The notes: generated by a model not told the origin, from the letters alone. Shown: positions 19,893-28,431, numbered from the stretch's first letter. The stretch: DNA of 64,000 nt from Niveibacterium sp. SC-1 (GCF_038235435.1 NZ_CP151275.1:682001-746000), one strand, 5' to 3'. Program-made: numbers and translations.

Positions 19893-20513
19893 ATGGCCAA
19901 CATCATCGCGGCCCGCTTTGAGACCTATCGCGATGCCGAACGCACCATCGACATGCTGGTCGATCGCGGGCTGGCGCGCGAAGACACCAGCGTCTTCTAT
20001 CTGAACGCCGCCGGGCAGCACGCCCGCTTCCCCATGGGCGGCGACGAGTACGCCGATCCCGCGTCAAGGGGCGCCGGTTCCGGCACCGCACTGGGCATCC
20101 TGGTCGGAGCCGCGGTGGGTGGCGCTTTCGGGCTCATCGGCATATCGGCGCTGGAGATCGTGCGCCCGATCATGGCGGCGGTCGCCGTGGGCGGCGGTGC
20201 CTACGTGGGTACGCTGATCGGCACCCTAGTGGCGACGCGCAGGGCGCCCCGCTTCCCCATGGCGCGCGCGGAACAGCCGCGCAAGGCAGGGGTGATGCTG
20301 GCGGTGCGCCTGGCCGAGGAACGCCTCGCGGCAACCGTCATCGAGATCATCGGCCGCGCTGGCGGGCGCGATCCGGAACGCGCCCAGGGCGTGTGGCGCG
20401 CGGGCGACTGGGTCGATTTCAATCCGCTGAGCAAGCCCGTTCCCGTCAGGTCCGCGCCGGGTTTTCCCGGGCCGGGCATCAAACACGGCATGCCAACCCG
20501 GCATGCGAACTGA
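19893..20513 (+). CDS. Glycine-zipper membrane protein, stress type
   Basis: A 206-residue protein. The N-terminal ~50 residues (MANIIAARFETYRDAERTID...) look like a small alpha/beta 'general stress protein' domain; residues ~65-115 contain a glycine-rich hairpin (AVGGAFGLIG, AVGGGAYVGTLIGTL) with two probable membrane spans; the C-terminal part is alpha/beta again. AGGAGG seven bases before the ATG fixes the start. Similar proteins occur beside stress or envelope genes; I do not know the function. It is followed by a small acidic protein, probably cotranscribed. Confidence 0.75.
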   Translation: MANIIAARFETYRDAERTIDMLVDRGLAREDTSVFYLNAAGQHARFPMGGDEYADPASRGAGSGTALGILVGAAVGGAFGLIGISALEIVRPIMAAVAVGGGAYVGTLIGTLVATRRAPRFPMARAEQPRKAGVMLAVRLAEERLAATVIEIIGRAGGRDPERAQGVWRAGDWVDFNPLSKPVPVRSAPGFPGPGIKHGMPTRHAN

Positions 20514-20541
20514 AGCGTGAGTCTTGAAACAGGAGATTCCA

Positions 20542-20763
20542 ATGGCCAGCAATATTCTCGAACGCACCGGCGAACGCAATCCGCAGATCAAGGGCCACGG
20601 GGATCACACCCTGGGGCCGAGCGATTCCTCGGATTCGGGCAGCGATCTCATGGGCAATCCCTTGTCGGAACACACCGACGACGGCATCGACTTCGACCAG
20701 GAGGCCGAGGACATGTATGTCTCGCCCGAGGAAGGCGAACTGGACTTCGACGACGAGGAATGA
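20542..20763 (+). CDS. Small acidic conserved-looking protein
   Basis: A 73-residue, strongly acidic protein (about twenty Asp/Glu, ending DFDDEE) starting MASNILERTGERNPQIKG. CAGGAGATTCCA precedes the ATG. The C-terminal half is low-complexity and likely disordered; the N-terminal part looks like a conserved motif rather than random translation. No domain recognised. Its place after the glycine-zipper gene, 28 bases on, suggests cotranscription. Confidence 0.7.
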   Translation: MASNILERTGERNPQIKGHGDHTLGPSDSSDSGSDLMGNPLSEHTDDGIDFDQEAEDMYVSPEEGELDFDDEE

Positions 20764-20774
20764 ACCAATGAACA

Positions 20775-20812
20775 CGGGCGCCCGCGCGGGCAGCCTTTGC
20801 CGCGGGCGCCCG
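20775..20812 (+). terminator. Perfect 12-bp hairpin after the acidic protein gene
   Basis: CGGGCGCCCGCG and CGCGGGCGCCCG are exact inverted copies around a 14-base loop, 11 bases after the stop. There is no T tract, so it may work with the next hairpin (20858) or stabilise the mRNA end. Confidence 0.5.
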
Positions 20813-20857
20813 GATTCCGGCTCCTCAGTCCCCGCCGGCGAGCGCGGGGGCCTTTGG

Positions 20858-20886
20858 CCCGCAGGGAAACCTCTCCTGCGGGTTTT
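20858..20886 (+). terminator. Intrinsic terminator
   Basis: Stem CCCGCAGG/CCTGCGGG with a nine-base loop and a TTTT tail, then CGTTTG. It lies between the acidic protein gene and the gene at 20999. Confidence 0.75.
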
Positions 20887-20998
20887 CGTTTGTCATGACG
20901 GCCAGGAATTGTCTAGACTGGATGAGGTGCCGCGTTTCGGTGCCTCCAAACATGATGCACCCCAACCATGCAGCACGGTCACCCTTCAAGGAGCCGAC

Positions 20999-21406
20999 AT
21001 GCAGAGGAAGAAGCGGCTGCATTACCTGGCGTGGTACGGCGGGCTGGCCGCACTGTCACTCCTGCTCTTCCGCGGCGCGCGCGAAAGCGAACTGGGCGAG
21101 GCCCTGGCCGTGGCGATCATGGCCTACCTGCCGATGCGCCTGCTCTTCGTGTTGATCGGTCCCGATCTGGGGCTGGACCGGCGGGGGCGCCCCGATATCC
21201 TGCTGGGCTTCCATGAGTCGTACGTGCTGGTGGCGCTGTTCTGCCTCTCCGCGCTCGCCAGCCTGGCCCTGCTGTTCGCCGCAGCGCCTTTCAGCGCGCT
21301 GGTGACCGCCCTGCAGTTCGTGCTGCTGAGCGTGGACATGCTGGTGTTGTTGCGCCTGCACGCGAGGCGCGAAAGCCTGCGCGCGACCCACCGCGTCCGC
21401 GCCTGA
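20999..21406 (+). CDS. Small integral membrane protein, unrecognised
   Basis: A 135-residue protein with three to four hydrophobic segments (about residues 11-25, 35-55, 75-97 and 100-118) and a basic C terminus (RLHARRESLRATHRVRA). CAAGGAGCCGAC lies directly before the ATG at 20999; the frame extends upstream through the terminator region and is not credible there. I do not recognise a family. The stop is 40 bases from the convergent EEP gene. Confidence 0.7.
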   Translation: MQRKKRLHYLAWYGGLAALSLLLFRGARESELGEALAVAIMAYLPMRLLFVLIGPDLGLDRRGRPDILLGFHESYVLVALFCLSALASLALLFAAAPFSALVTALQFVLLSVDMLVLLRLHARRESLRATHRVRA

Positions 21407-21445
21407 GCCCGCGCGTCACGCGGGCGCCGGCCTCAGGTGCCGCCC

Positions 21446-22156
21446 TCAGGCGTCGGCGCCGATGTGGGCCACGATGGGCAGGTGGTCCGAGGCCGCCTGC
21501 GCCAGCTGCGTCGCATGGGCCTGCACCCGCACCAGGCGTTCGCGCGGATGGAACCAGATCCGGTCCAGCGCGAAGACCGGCCAGCGTGAGGGAAAGGTCG
21601 CCGGCGACGGCGTCTTCTGGAAGCGCGCCGCCAGCCAGCGCAGCGGCCGGCCCCAGATGAACCATTCGTTCAGGTCGCCCAGCAGCATCACCGGCATCGT
21701 GTCGGTATCGAAATGCGAGAGCAGCTTCCTCACCTGCTTGCGCCGCTCTCCCGGTAGCAGGCCCAGGTGCGTGGCGACGACCCGCAGGCGCTGGCCGTGG
21801 CACTCGATGTCGGCGTCGAGCGCGCCGCGCGCCTCCCAGCTGCTGAAGCTCAGGTCCAGGTTGCGCACCGCGAGCACCGGATGACGGCATAGCACCGCGT
21901 TGCCGAAGCGACGGCGCTCGGTGGCGATGGTCGGACCCTCCACCGCGACCATGCCGGTGCGCGCCGCGAGCACCGGCAGCATGTTGCCGGCACGGCTGTC
22001 GCCCAGCGGGACTTCCTGCAGGGCCACGATATCCGCGTCGATCTCGTTGAGCACGTCGGCGATGCGCGCGTAGGAGCGTTCGCCGTCCGGGCCGACGCCG
22101 CCATGCACGTTGTAGCTCGCCACGGTCAGCGGCCAGGGTGCGCGGGTTTCGCTCAT
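21446..22156 (-). CDS. Endonuclease/exonuclease/phosphatase (EEP) family protein
   Basis: A 236-residue metal-dependent phosphoesterase of the DNase I-like fold. The metal site residues are visible in 'SYNVHG' (Asn), 'ALQEV' (Glu), 'THLGL' (His), 'LGDLNEW' (Asp-x-Asn) and the terminal 'ASDHLPIV' (Asp-His). It has no signal peptide. Its start overlaps the stop of the phospholipase D gene by four bases, so the two are translationally coupled; a joint role in phospholipid or nucleic-acid turnover is inferred. A frame running further upstream belongs to shadow reading. Confidence 0.9.
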   Translation of the reverse strand: MSETRAPWPLTVASYNVHGGVGPDGERSYARIADVLNEIDADIVALQEVPLGDSRAGNMLPVLAARTGMVAVEGPTIATERRRFGNAVLCRHPVLAVRNLDLSFSSWEARGALDADIECHGQRLRVVATHLGLLPGERRKQVRKLLSHFDTDTMPVMLLGDLNEWFIWGRPLRWLAARFQKTPSPATFPSRWPVFALDRIWFHPRERLVRVQAHATQLAQAASDHLPIVAHIGADA

Positions 22157-24381
22157 GCGCTCTCCTGGGGTTGCAGCCGCGCCGAGGCCTGGCGGCGGAG
22201 GAAGCGCTGCGCGAGCAGCGCAACGCCGACGATGAGCAGCGCGATGGCGCCGAGCACGGCGAAGGTGCTGCCGTCCGGGTGGCGGATCGCGCTGGCGAAC
22301 TGGTGCACGAAAAGCACATTCACGATCGCGCCCGGCATCAGGCCGATCAGGGTGCCCAGGGTGAAATCGCGCAGGCGGATGTGCGAGGCGCCGCAGAGGA
22401 TGTTCACCAGCCCGAAGGGCCCCAGCGGGATCTGGCGCATCAGCGCCACGCTGATCACCCCGCGCTTGGCGATGTGCTGCGAGAAGCGGGCGAGCTTCGG
22501 CCCGGCCAGCCTGCGCAGGAAGTTGCGTCCGGCGTAGCGGCCGATCGCATAGGTCGTCAGTGCGCTGGCGAGCGTGCCTGCCATGGCATAGACCACACCC
22601 AGGATAGGCCCGAAGACAATCCCGGTCGCGGCCACCAGGACCGAGTGCGGCACGATCAGGAAGGTCGCGATGATGTAGCCGACGATCACCAGCAGGGGGG
22701 CGACCGACATGTCGCGGAACTGGTCGGCGAAGCGCGCGAGCTCCTCGGGGTTCATGTAGTGCGAGAGCGGCGTCCAGTGCCAGATCGCGGCCAGCGCCGC
22801 AAGCAAGGTGGCGATCCCGGCGAAGACCGCGATGCGACCGCGGATGGAGCGGCGCGCCTTCTTGGGCAGCATGCTCGCGAGCAATTGGTCCGGCGGGACG
22901 ATCTGCTCCGGATCCAGGGCGGTGAGGATGGGGACAAGCTCGTCGTCTTCGGGGCGCAGCTCGGGATCGAGCACGCCCAGGGTGCGGCCGGGCCGGCGCA
23001 GGCTGTCGACCGCCGTGATCAGGCCGGGCGCGCGGGCGATGGCGGCATCCACCTTCGCGGGGGCGCAGCCCAGATGCTCGCCCAGGAGGCGGGCGCGTAC
23101 CTGTGCGATCGCGCAGCGGGCCTGCGGATTGCCATTGGCCGCGATCGCGACGTTGCACTCGGTGTCCAGCACCATGGAGCGGTTGTTCAGGTTGGCCGAG
23201 CCGATCGAGAGGAATTCATCGTCGGCCACGACCACCTTGCTGTGCACGTTGATGCACTGCTCGGTCAGCCCCGGTCCATCCGGGCACATCATGCGGTAGC
23301 GGCCATGCAGGTCGGCCGACTTCATCAGCGCATGCTGGCGCGCACGCTGCACGCCCATCGTGCGGGCCTCCAGCCAGCCGCTCTCGTTGCGGCGCGACAC
23401 CACCAGCACCTCCGGGCCCTGCGGCTCGGAGAGGCGCTGCGTCAGGCCCTGCGCGACCAGGGTGGAGGTGAAGTACTGGTTCTCGAAGTACAGCGTGCGC
23501 TGCGCCCGCGCGATCACATCGGCATACAGCGCACGGATCTCCTGCACGCCGCTGCGATCCTCCATCTCGGGTTCGGTGCGCGAGATGGCGATGTCCACGT
23601 CGCGGAATTCCGGCGTCACCGAGGCCGGCCAGCGATCGCCATCGTCCTTCAAGTGCGGCGCGTGCAGGTGATGGCCGGTGGCGCGATGCCAGCGCTCGCG
23701 GGCGAGGTCGCCGATCGCGCGTGCCGCGTCGCCGTCGAACATGCACTGCACATCGTGGAAGGGTGGATAGATCTCGCCGTCGGGCGCATTGCGGCGCAGC
23801 GGGTTGTCGCAGGCGTGGTCGGCGTCGTCCCAGCGGTCGTGCGTGAGATCGAGGCCGCCGACGAAGGCGAGCTTGTCATCGATGACGACCAGTTTCTGGT
23901 GGTGCGAACCGCCCAGGGGCAGATCCCCGTCCAGGCGGAAGTGCTGGCGGTGATGGCCGTTCCATTCCTGCTTGCGCGCGGGCATCCATTCGCGATCCAG
24001 CGCGAAGAGGACCGTGTAGTCCCAGGAGAGCACGTGCACATGCAGGTGGCGATTGCGCTTGAGCAGCGCCTGCAGGAAGGGCGCGAGCGGATCGGGCAGG
24101 CCATCCTCTGCGCCTTGCGGCATCAGGCGCATCTGGCTGTCGATGTCCCAGCCGACGATCAGCACGCTGTGACGCGCGCGGCGCAAGGCCTCGCGCAGCG
24201 CGCTGAAGTACTGCACGCCATCGATGAGCACCGCCATCCGCTGGGCATGTTCAAGGCGCCAGCAGTTGCGCCCCACTTCGAACCAGGGCGAGGCGGGGGC
24301 CGCGCCGGCGTCCGCCACATGGCGGCTTTCGATCATGCACGGACTGTTCATGGGCATACCCTGCGGTTCGGCATGTGGCAT
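22153..24381 (-). CDS. Phospholipase D/cardiolipin-synthase-like protein fused to a VTT (DedA-like) membrane domain
   Basis: A protein of up to 742 residues. It has two HKD motifs: SHHQKLVVIDDKLAFVGGLD near residues 159-178 and VHSKVVVADDEFLSIGSANL near residue 380, the paired catalytic halves of the PLD superfamily. The last ~200 residues are hydrophobic with the VTT/SNARE-associated pattern ('LVAATGIVFGPILGVVYA', 'GRYAGRNFLRRLAGP'), as in DedA/TMEM41 proteins. Starts at 24381, 24357 or 24351 are possible; only a weak CAGGGT precedes the latter two. Likely activity is phosphatidyl transfer or phospholipid hydrolysis at the inner membrane, by family. Confidence 0.9.
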   Translation of the reverse strand: MPHAEPQGMPMNSPCMIESRHVADAGAAPASPWFEVGRNCWRLEHAQRMAVLIDGVQYFSALREALRRARHSVLIVGWDIDSQMRLMPQGAEDGLPDPLAPFLQALLKRNRHLHVHVLSWDYTVLFALDREWMPARKQEWNGHHRQHFRLDGDLPLGGSHHQKLVVIDDKLAFVGGLDLTHDRWDDADHACDNPLRRNAPDGEIYPPFHDVQCMFDGDAARAIGDLARERWHRATGHHLHAPHLKDDGDRWPASVTPEFRDVDIAISRTEPEMEDRSGVQEIRALYADVIARAQRTLYFENQYFTSTLVAQGLTQRLSEPQGPEVLVVSRRNESGWLEARTMGVQRARQHALMKSADLHGRYRMMCPDGPGLTEQCINVHSKVVVADDEFLSIGSANLNNRSMVLDTECNVAIAANGNPQARCAIAQVRARLLGEHLGCAPAKVDAAIARAPGLITAVDSLRRPGRTLGVLDPELRPEDDELVPILTALDPEQIVPPDQLLASMLPKKARRSIRGRIAVFAGIATLLAALAAIWHWTPLSHYMNPEELARFADQFRDMSVAPLLVIVGYIIATFLIVPHSVLVAATGIVFGPILGVVYAMAGTLASALTTYAIGRYAGRNFLRRLAGPKLARFSQHIAKRGVISVALMRQIPLGPFGLVNILCGASHIRLRDFTLGTLIGLMPGAIVNVLFVHQFASAIRHPDGSTFAVLGAIALLIVGVALLAQRFLRRQASARLQPQESA

Positions 24382-24610
24382 TGCGGGCCGGGCAGGAGTG
24401 CCCCGGGGCGACCTCGTGGAAGATATTTCGAGGAAGATTCATGCAATGTAGGAAGTGCGCCGCCCGGCCTGAACCAGCGGGCATGCTGAGGCGGGGTAGG
24501 GCGCTTCCGACGCGTCGGGTCCTACAGGCGGCCGCGCTGCCGTCTGGCTACAGGGACGCGCGCGGGACACAACAATGCAAGCTCCTCGATCCGTCCGGAG
24601 ACCCTGGAGC

Positions 24611-25144
24611 ATGCTGGCGTTCCTGCTGCGCAACGCGTTCAACATGATGCTGTTCTGTCTGCTGCTGGCCAGTTCCGTGAGCTGGGCGGCACCGCCGGCG
24701 ACCGTGTCGCAGGTCGACCTCGCGCGCTACCTGGGCAAGTGGTTCGAGATCGGCCATCTGCCGATGTTCTTCCAGCGCCAGTGCGTCGCGAACACGAGTG
24801 CCGAGTATGTGAAGCGCGAGGATGGCCGCCTCGGCGTCATCAACCGGTGCGAGACGAAGGACGGGAAGTACGACGAGTCCGTAGGCCAGGCGAGTGTCGT
24901 CGAGGGCACGGGCAACGCGCAGCTCAAGGTGAGCTTCTTCTGGCCCTTCCGCGGCGACTACTGGGTGATCGGCCTGGACCCCGACTATCGCTGGGCCCTG
25001 GTGGCCTCACCCGATCGCGACCACCTCTGGCTGCTCTCACGCAGCCGCAACCTGCCCCAGGCCGACTCGGAGAAGGCGTTGGCGATCGCCCGCGAGCAAG
25101 GCTTCAAACTCGATCAATGGAGCGCGACGCCGCAGACTGAATGA
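24611..25144 (+). CDS. Bacterial lipocalin (Blc-like), exported
   Basis: A 177-residue protein with an N-terminal hydrophobic export signal (MLAFLLRNAFNMMLFCLLLA, cleavage near SWA-A). The mature part opens with 'VDLARYLGKWFEIGHLPMFF', the G-x-W lipocalin motif, and has 'YWVIGLDPDYRWALV' and 'LWLLSRSRNLP' strands typical of Blc. No lipobox Cys is at the cleavage site, unlike E. coli Blc, so it should be periplasmic. An ATG at 24575 is also in frame (189 residues) but lies further from the hydrophobic core. Lipid or hydrophobic ligand storage is the family role. Confidence 0.9.
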   Translation: MLAFLLRNAFNMMLFCLLLASSVSWAAPPATVSQVDLARYLGKWFEIGHLPMFFQRQCVANTSAEYVKREDGRLGVINRCETKDGKYDESVGQASVVEGTGNAQLKVSFFWPFRGDYWVIGLDPDYRWALVASPDRDHLWLLSRSRNLPQADSEKALAIAREQGFKLDQWSATPQTE

Positions 25145-25181
25145 GCGCGGTCCAAACCCCGCGCGCGGCCAAGGAGGGAGC

Positions 25182-25472
25182 ATGCAGGACCTCGCCCTCA
25201 CCGAAGCGTGTGTCGCCGACGCCGCGCTGGAGCGCGCGCCGGTCGCGCAGGCGCAACGTAGTGCGCCTCCCCGCGCGGACGGGCAAGGCACGTCGCGGGC
25301 AGACTCGGGCCGCGGACGCGTCGCGCTGATCGGCCGCCAACACGGCGCCCATTTCAACGCAGTCCTCGTGCCGACGCGCCCACCGGTGTCTCCCTTCCTC
25401 GCCATCCGCGAAGCGAGCCGCGCGACCGGCGAGATGCGACGCCCGAACCGCGGCGAGGTGCGCGATGCTTGA
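25182..25472 (+). CDS. Hypothetical 96-residue protein with strong ribosome site
   Basis: The ATG at 25182 is preceded by AAGGAGGGAGC, among the best ribosome sites in the window. The product is Ala/Arg-rich, hydrophilic, with no domain I recognise. Its stop (TGA 25470-25472) overlaps the start of the YihY gene (25465), so it could act as a leader for translational coupling. The codon choice looks less typical than in neighbours, so it may not be a functional protein. Confidence 0.4.
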   Translation: MQDLALTEACVADAALERAPVAQAQRSAPPRADGQGTSRADSGRGRVALIGRQHGAHFNAVLVPTRPPVSPFLAIREASRATGEMRRPNRGEVRDA

Positions 25473-26415
25473 GTTTCTGCGCGCCGTCCTGCGCCGCAGC
25501 CTGCTGCTGGGCAAGGCTTTCTGGAAGGCTGTCGGCACCTGGTCCGACCACCGTGCGGCCAGCAAGGGTGCGGCGCTGGCCTTCTACGTCCTCTTCTCGC
25601 TCGCACCCTTGCTGGTGGTGGTGCTGTGGGTGACCGGGCTCTTCATCGACCCGGCCCTGGTTCGCGGCGAGATCCTCAGTCAGCTGCGCGGCCTGGTCGG
25701 GCCGCAGGGCGAGCAGGCGATCGAGACCCTGCTCACCGCCGCCGTACGTCCGGAAGGCAAGGGGCTCACGACCCTGGTGGCCTTTGGCACCCTGCTGGTC
25801 GGGGCGACTACCGCCTTCGCCGAACTCAAGGGCAGCCTGGACGAGATCTGGGAAGTGCCGCCGGTGGCCCGCTCCGGCTGGTGGCAGGCCTTGCGTACGC
25901 GGCTCTTGTCCGTGGGCCTGGTCTTCGCACTCGCCTTCCTTGCCCTGGTCACGCTGGTAGTGGATGCGGGGCTCGCGGTGCTGCAGAAATTCTGGACGAC
26001 CTATCTGCCCTTCGTCAGCGTGCTGGGGCCGATCTCCTCGGGCTTGTCGCTGGTGATCGTCGCAGGGCTTTTCGCGATGCTCTACAAGTTCCTCCCGGAT
26101 GCGCGCCCGGCCTGGCGCGACGTCTGGGTCGGCGCGGTGAGCACCACCTTGCTCTTCGCGCTTGGCAAGCACCTCATCGGCCTGTATCTCGGCAACACCA
26201 GTTCGCTCTCCGCCTATGGCGCGGCGAGCGCGCTCGCCGCGCTGCTGCTGTGGCTCTACTACTCGGCGCAGATCTTCTTCTTCGGCGCCGAGTTCACCCG
26301 CCAGTACATCCGGCTCGCCGAACCGCAGCGCGCACTGCTGCGCCCGCGCGTGCTGACGCCGGAGGAGGCGCGGCGGGCCGGCAACGCCGAGGTACCGCCC
26401 TTCGCGCCGCGCTGA
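25465..26415 (+). CDS. YihY/BrkB-family inner membrane protein
   Basis: A 316-residue protein with six predicted membrane spans. The family signatures 'HRAASKGAALAFYVLFSLAPLLVV' (read in parts) near the N terminus, 'LDEIWEVPP' and 'YGAASALAALLLWLYYSAQIFFFGAEFT' near the C terminus are all there. The family was once labelled ribonuclease BN or BrkB; the molecular role is unsettled. The start overlaps the small upstream gene. A strong hairpin separates it from the convergent DUF883 gene. Confidence 0.93.
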   Translation: MLEFLRAVLRRSLLLGKAFWKAVGTWSDHRAASKGAALAFYVLFSLAPLLVVVLWVTGLFIDPALVRGEILSQLRGLVGPQGEQAIETLLTAAVRPEGKGLTTLVAFGTLLVGATTAFAELKGSLDEIWEVPPVARSGWWQALRTRLLSVGLVFALAFLALVTLVVDAGLAVLQKFWTTYLPFVSVLGPISSGLSLVIVAGLFAMLYKFLPDARPAWRDVWVGAVSTTLLFALGKHLIGLYLGNTSSLSAYGAASALAALLLWLYYSAQIFFFGAEFTRQYIRLAEPQRALLRPRVLTPEEARRAGNAEVPPFAPR

Positions 26416-26500
26416 CGCGCATCTGCTCAGGCCTCTCCGCTCAGACTTGTCCGCTGGCGCTCCTCTGCTGAGGCGCACCTTTGCGCCTGCGCTCATGTGA

Positions 26501-26545
26501 ACGGAAGAGGCCGCAAACCGGTGTGCGGCTTGCGGCCTCTTCCGT
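26501..26545. terminator. Bidirectional hairpin between convergent genes
   Basis: A perfect 16-bp inverted repeat (ACGGAAGAGGCCGCAA / TTGCGGCCTCTTCCGT) around a 13-base loop between the YihY gene and the minus-strand DUF883 gene. It lacks T tracts but its size and place fit a shared transcript end. Confidence 0.6.
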
Positions 26546-26602
26546 GCGTGCCGATACGCGCGATACGCGGGCACGCGCGGCAGCGTGATCGGTCACTCGT
26601 CT

Positions 26603-26920
26603 TCAGCGACGCGCGATCAGCAGGCCCAGCAGGAAGGCGCCTGCACCGACCGTCCCGACGGCCTGCCAGGGATGGGCATGTACGAAGTCGTCGGTGTTCT
26701 GCGCGGCGGCCCGCGCCTGCGTCTGCAGGCGGGCCTCGGTGTCGGCGAGGCGCTGGCGTGCCGCCTGGGCCTTGGCGACGAGCTGGTCGCGGGCCTCGCG
26801 CGAGAGTTCGCCACTGACGGTGGCGGTGTCGCTGGCAAGGCGTTCCACATCGTTGACGATGAGACGCAGGTCGGCCATCAGATCGATACGGGGTTCGGCA
26901 TTGAGGGCTTTCTGAAGCAT
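26603..26920 (-). CDS. DUF883 (ElaB/YqjD)-type protein
   Basis: A 105-residue protein: a long amphipathic, coiled-coil-like helix (residues ~15-80) and then a C-terminal membrane span with the family ending 'HAHPWQAVGTVGAGAFLLGLLIARR'. ElaB/YqjD proteins are tail-anchored inner-membrane proteins that bind ribosomes and rise in stationary phase. AAGGAGAAGACC precedes the ATG. First or middle member of a minus-strand group with the hemerythrin gene. Confidence 0.93.
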   Translation of the reverse strand: MLQKALNAEPRIDLMADLRLIVNDVERLASDTATVSGELSREARDQLVAKAQAARQRLADTEARLQTQARAAAQNTDDFVHAHPWQAVGTVGAGAFLLGLLIARR

Positions 26921-26978
26921 GGTCTTCTCCTTGGGGTGGTGGGGCGAATAGCAAAACGGTGGGCAGGACGGGCGGCGT

Positions 26979-27497
26979 TCAATGCGGCGGGAAGCGCGTC
27001 ATCAGCCTTTCGCGATAACGCCGCATCTCGTTGGCGAGTGCCTGGGTGTCCAGCCCGGCGCGGCGCAGCTTGGGGAAGAGTTCCTCCTCTTCCTCGCGGA
27101 CGTGGTGGGCGACGTATTCCGAGATGACCTTGAACACCGCGTCGTACTTGGGTGAATTGGCCTTCATCGTCTCGATGCGGGCGATGAGAAGCTTGATGCT
27201 CTCGTGTTCGATGCCGGCTTCCTCGACCAGATCCGTCTCGTCGAGCACGCGTCGGGCGGCCGGGTAGAGCAGCTTCTCCTCGATCTCGGTGTGGATCATC
27301 AGGGCCCGGCAGGCCTCCTGGACGAGCCGGGTCTTCTCGCCGCGCGTGGGATGGTCCTTGATCACTTCATAGCGCTTGAACAGCGCCTCGACTTCGCGGT
27401 GGTCGTGCATCAGCAGGACCAGCGCGGAATCCGGTGGTGCTTCGTGGCGCGCGCGCGGCCGTGGTGTGGCGGCGTGTACGGGGGCGGTATGGCTCAT
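26979..27497 (-). CDS. Hemerythrin HHE-domain protein
   Basis: A 172-residue soluble protein. After a ~20-residue Pro/Arg-rich lead comes the four-helix HHE core with spaced His/Glu ligands: LMHDHREVEALF, ALMIHTEIEEKLLYP, IEHESIKLLI, YVAHHVREEEEELFP. Such proteins bind a di-iron centre and sense or handle O2/NO or iron. AAGGAGCAAGACC precedes the ATG at 27497; the longer frame to 27590 lacks such a site. It is 58 bases upstream of the DUF883 gene on the same strand. Confidence 0.9.
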   Translation of the reverse strand: MSHTAPVHAATPRPRARHEAPPDSALVLLMHDHREVEALFKRYEVIKDHPTRGEKTRLVQEACRALMIHTEIEEKLLYPAARRVLDETDLVEEAGIEHESIKLLIARIETMKANSPKYDAVFKVISEYVAHHVREEEEELFPKLRRAGLDTQALANEMRRYRERLMTRFPPH

Positions 27498-27601
27498 GGT
27501 CTTGCTCCTTGTCGGTATCGGCGGGCGGTATTGGCGGACGCTCTCAAAGCGAGCGGTTGCGGGCCAGGCGGCTGCCCTGCCTGCGCCCACTTCGCGTCCG
27601 T

Positions 27602-27874
27602 TCAGCGCGGATGCGGCTTGTGCGGCAGATGCTGCGGATCGGCCTCGCCCTTGCGGGCTTCGCGTTGGTAGTCGGCGCCGCCGCGCCGGTCGGTGTCGCG
27701 CAGACCACGTGCGAGGTCGGCATGGGCCTGCTGGCCCTGCGCCTTTTGCTCCGGCGTGGTCTGCGGCTGGCTCGTCTCGGATTCGTCCCGCTCATGCGGC
27801 AGGGAGGGGGCGTCTTCCCTGTGTTGGCGCGAGCCCGGGGTGCGGACTTCGGTCTGTTGTCGGGCTGGGCTCAT
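27602..27874 (-). CDS. Small hydrophilic protein, unrecognised domain
   Basis: A 90-residue, highly charged and Gln-rich protein that is probably disordered. The segments 'LPHERDESETSQ' and 'DLARGLRDTDRRG' recall a short conserved pair of motifs in small proteobacterial proteins of unknown function. AGGAGCAGACGCC precedes the ATG at 27874, choosing this start over 27895. It is upstream of the hemerythrin gene on the same strand and may share its transcript. Confidence 0.65.
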   Translation of the reverse strand: MSPARQQTEVRTPGSRQHREDAPSLPHERDESETSQPQTTPEQKAQGQQAHADLARGLRDTDRRGGADYQREARKGEADPQHLPHKPHPR

Positions 27875-28214
27875 GGCGTCTGCTCCTGGAATCATCGGCC
27901 GCGTGCGGGGCAGGCGACCTGATGGAAAGAGCCTACGTGGCTGGCGGTGCGGCCGCCGTCGGCCTGCTCTTGAGCCCGCGTCGTCCGTTCGACTGCGGCG
28001 GTGACGGGCATGTCCTACACGGACGCCCGGCGCGAGCCGGGGCGAAGGCCTGTCCTACAGGCCGCCCCCGGGCTGTAGGCACGCTCCCACCGTGCCTTGC
28101 GCAGCATGCCGACATCGGGCGAGCCACCTGCTGCCTAGAGTGCAATCACCCGCACCCAACTGCGAAACGACATGAGCCCGCGGCCCCGCCGCTCCCCACT
28201 GCAAGGAGTCTGAT
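27875..28214. promoter_or_regulatory. Divergent intergenic region (340 bases)
   Basis: Separates the minus-strand stress group from the plus-strand DUF3309 gene and should hold both promoters. CAAGGAGTCTGAT before 28215 is the DUF3309 ribosome site. GCCTGTCCTACAGGC at 28048-28062 is a short inverted repeat (GCCTGT/ACAGGC). No clear promoter consensus was found. Confidence 0.4.
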
Positions 28215-28373
28215 ATGTCGCTAGGCATGATTCTTCTGATCGTCTTGGTACTGATCCTGATCGGCGCTTTCCCCGCGTGGCCGCACAGCAGCGGCTGGGG
28301 CTACGGTCCGAGCGGCATCACGGGCATCGTCCTGATCGTGGTGCTGCTGCTTCTCCTGACCGGACGCCTGTAG
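28215..28373 (+). CDS. DUF3309-family small membrane protein
   Basis: A 52-residue protein, MSLGMILLIVLVLILIGAFP..., with two hydrophobic segments around a short 'WPHSSGWGYGPSG' loop and ending LLLLLTGRL. This layout is the hallmark of DUF3309. CAAGGAGTCTGAT is the ribosome site. Function is unknown; the family is often near stress or envelope genes, as here. Confidence 0.88.
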   Translation: MSLGMILLIVLVLILIGAFPAWPHSSGWGYGPSGITGIVLIVVLLLLLTGRL

Positions 28374-28431
28374 CGCCTCGCTTGGCGGAAACCCCCGTTC
28401 CGCTCGCCGAACCGGGCGGGCGGCGCAAGAG

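Noticed and set aside
22138..24489. 783-codon open frame on the plus strand
   Set aside because: Antisense to the PLD/VTT gene with two HKD motifs.
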